From Amoebidium appalachense (taxonomy: Eukaryota; Ichthyosporea): a stretch of 64,000 nucleotides of DNA. The position numbers and the translations under genes were made by a program. This document shows, piece after piece, positions 63,434 through 64,000 of the stretch (position 1 is the first letter of the stretch; every line of letters begins with the position of its first letter). The notes beneath the pieces were generated by a model. That model saw nothing but the letters and a program-made list of their open reading frames with translations. It ran no database searches and was not told the origin of the DNA. The stretch lies in NCBI GenBank assembly GCA_963693365.1, contig CAVNZM010000013.1:930001-994000 (forward strand), read 5' to 3'.

Positions 63434-63507
63434 CGGAGGGGGAGGGGGTATGGTGTGTGCTTGTGTGTGTGTGGGGGGTGGGGGGAGGGGCAGGTTATGT
63501 CGTGAGC

Positions 63508-63572
<65 letters not shown>

Positions 63573-64000
63573 TGTTAGTGCCTGTGTCAGTGTTGGTGTG
63601 CGTCCCCCCCCCCCCCCCCCCCCTCCCTCCCCCTCCCCTCCCTCCCCTGCCCCCCGTCCCCTCTACGCGCATGTGTATGTATGGTGTGTCTGTTGGGGGC
63701 GGCGTGGGGGGTAGGGGGGAGGGAGAGAGAGGAAATGATAAAGGAAACGAAAGTAAGTGACAGACAGACCACCACGAGACCATTAGGTGGCCCAAACCCC
63801 CCCCTCCCCCCCCCCCCCCCCCCCCCCCCCCCAACACACACACACACAACAATAACAAAAAAAACAACAACCAGGAAAAAAAGAAAAAAAGAAAAAAAAA
63901 GATACACTTGAACAGGAGATGACTACGGGAATTCCTGTTTTTCCTGTCTTTATATTGTTTGCTGTTCATTAAACACTGTTTTCTTTTCTTTCTTTTCTTC
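62136..64000 (-). CDS. 3' end of a beta-propeller (WD40-like) protein gene
   Basis: Exon 63330-63050 has an ACACAG acceptor and a GG/GTAACA donor, phase 0 in and phase 2 out. It encodes VMVWNAFTGQRLWRTHLPLL, then LVCVTLPNGTVRIVDIGGG, then NVVVFAANTSPSVRMFRPRR. Repeated four-strand blade patterns such as VWNxxTGxxxW and NGTVRIVD are typical of WD40-type propellers. A phase-compatible terminal exon lies at 62181-62136 (FVFKLITNSSPTYS and TAA). Upstream exons should lie beyond 63.9 kb; a short stretch at about 63935-63910 (IPVVISCSS) looks like another blade strand, but its phase does not join directly. The intron holds (GT)n, G-runs and C-runs. Specific family not identified; HIRA-like or generic WD40 are both possible. 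Confidence 0.6.
63340..63640. repeat. GT, poly-G and poly-C arrays in propeller gene intron
   Basis: GT at 63332-63349, G-runs at 63349-63379 and 63393-63433, (GT)n at 63508-63566, C-run at 63604-63622. Confidence 0.95.

Overview
This is eukaryotic nuclear DNA, probably from a protist or alga. Coding sequence is broken into small exons by introns that are nearly all GT-AG and run from about 130 to 1,660 bases. There are no operons or Shine-Dalgarno sites. Introns and spacers are dominated by long (CA)n/(GT)n arrays and pure C or G runs. I cannot name the species. A kinetoplastid is unlikely because every multi-exon gene is cis-spliced. Most long open frames in the window (His-Thr, Cys-Val, poly-Pro or poly-Gly) are translations of microsatellites and were ignored. 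Gene models were built by hand by joining exons whose splice sites and reading phases agree.

Layout. 1-3.2 kb: repeats and unique non-coding DNA. 3.2-6.9 kb (+): a large C2H2 zinc-finger/AT-hook protein with eight near-identical tandem fingers. 6.9-16.9 kb: CA, poly-C and poly-G arrays, a MITE-like element and one copy of a dispersed repeat. 16.95-18.4 kb (+): an intronless ATP-grasp ligase. 18.4-22.8 kb: repeats. 22.8-29.5 kb (-): a six-exon, 216-residue RING-finger protein. 29.5-31.2 kb: GA-rich repeats. 31.2-46.5 kb (-): a 16-exon gene for a 1,319-residue nuclear-type protein with a Gln/Arg/Gly-rich region, one BRCT domain, a coiled coil, an AT-hook, an RS-like tract and a charged Arg/Glu tract. 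47.0-47.7 kb (-): the 3' part of a small coiled-coil gene. 48.7-49.1 kb: a second, inverted copy of the dispersed repeat. 49.8-60.9 kb (+): a 12-exon, 699-residue transporter of the folate-biopterin (BT1/FBT) family. 62.1-64 kb (-): the 3' end of a beta-propeller-like gene that leaves the window.

Neighbouring genes share no evident pathway. Three encode likely nuclear or DNA-binding proteins (zinc finger, BRCT) or a ubiquitin-system protein (RING); the others are a membrane transporter and a ligase.

The most unusual signal is in the introns. In at least four places (RING exon 4, the second BRCT exon, transporter exons 4 and 11) an edge of an exon, with its splice site, has been copied into the adjacent repeat-rich intron, once or several times. 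Other observations: C-runs tend to lie on the sense strand of genes; a perfect palindrome is duplicated in tandem; a dispersed element recurs in introns; several minisatellites are present; and the 5' end of the zinc-finger gene passes through all three reading frames.
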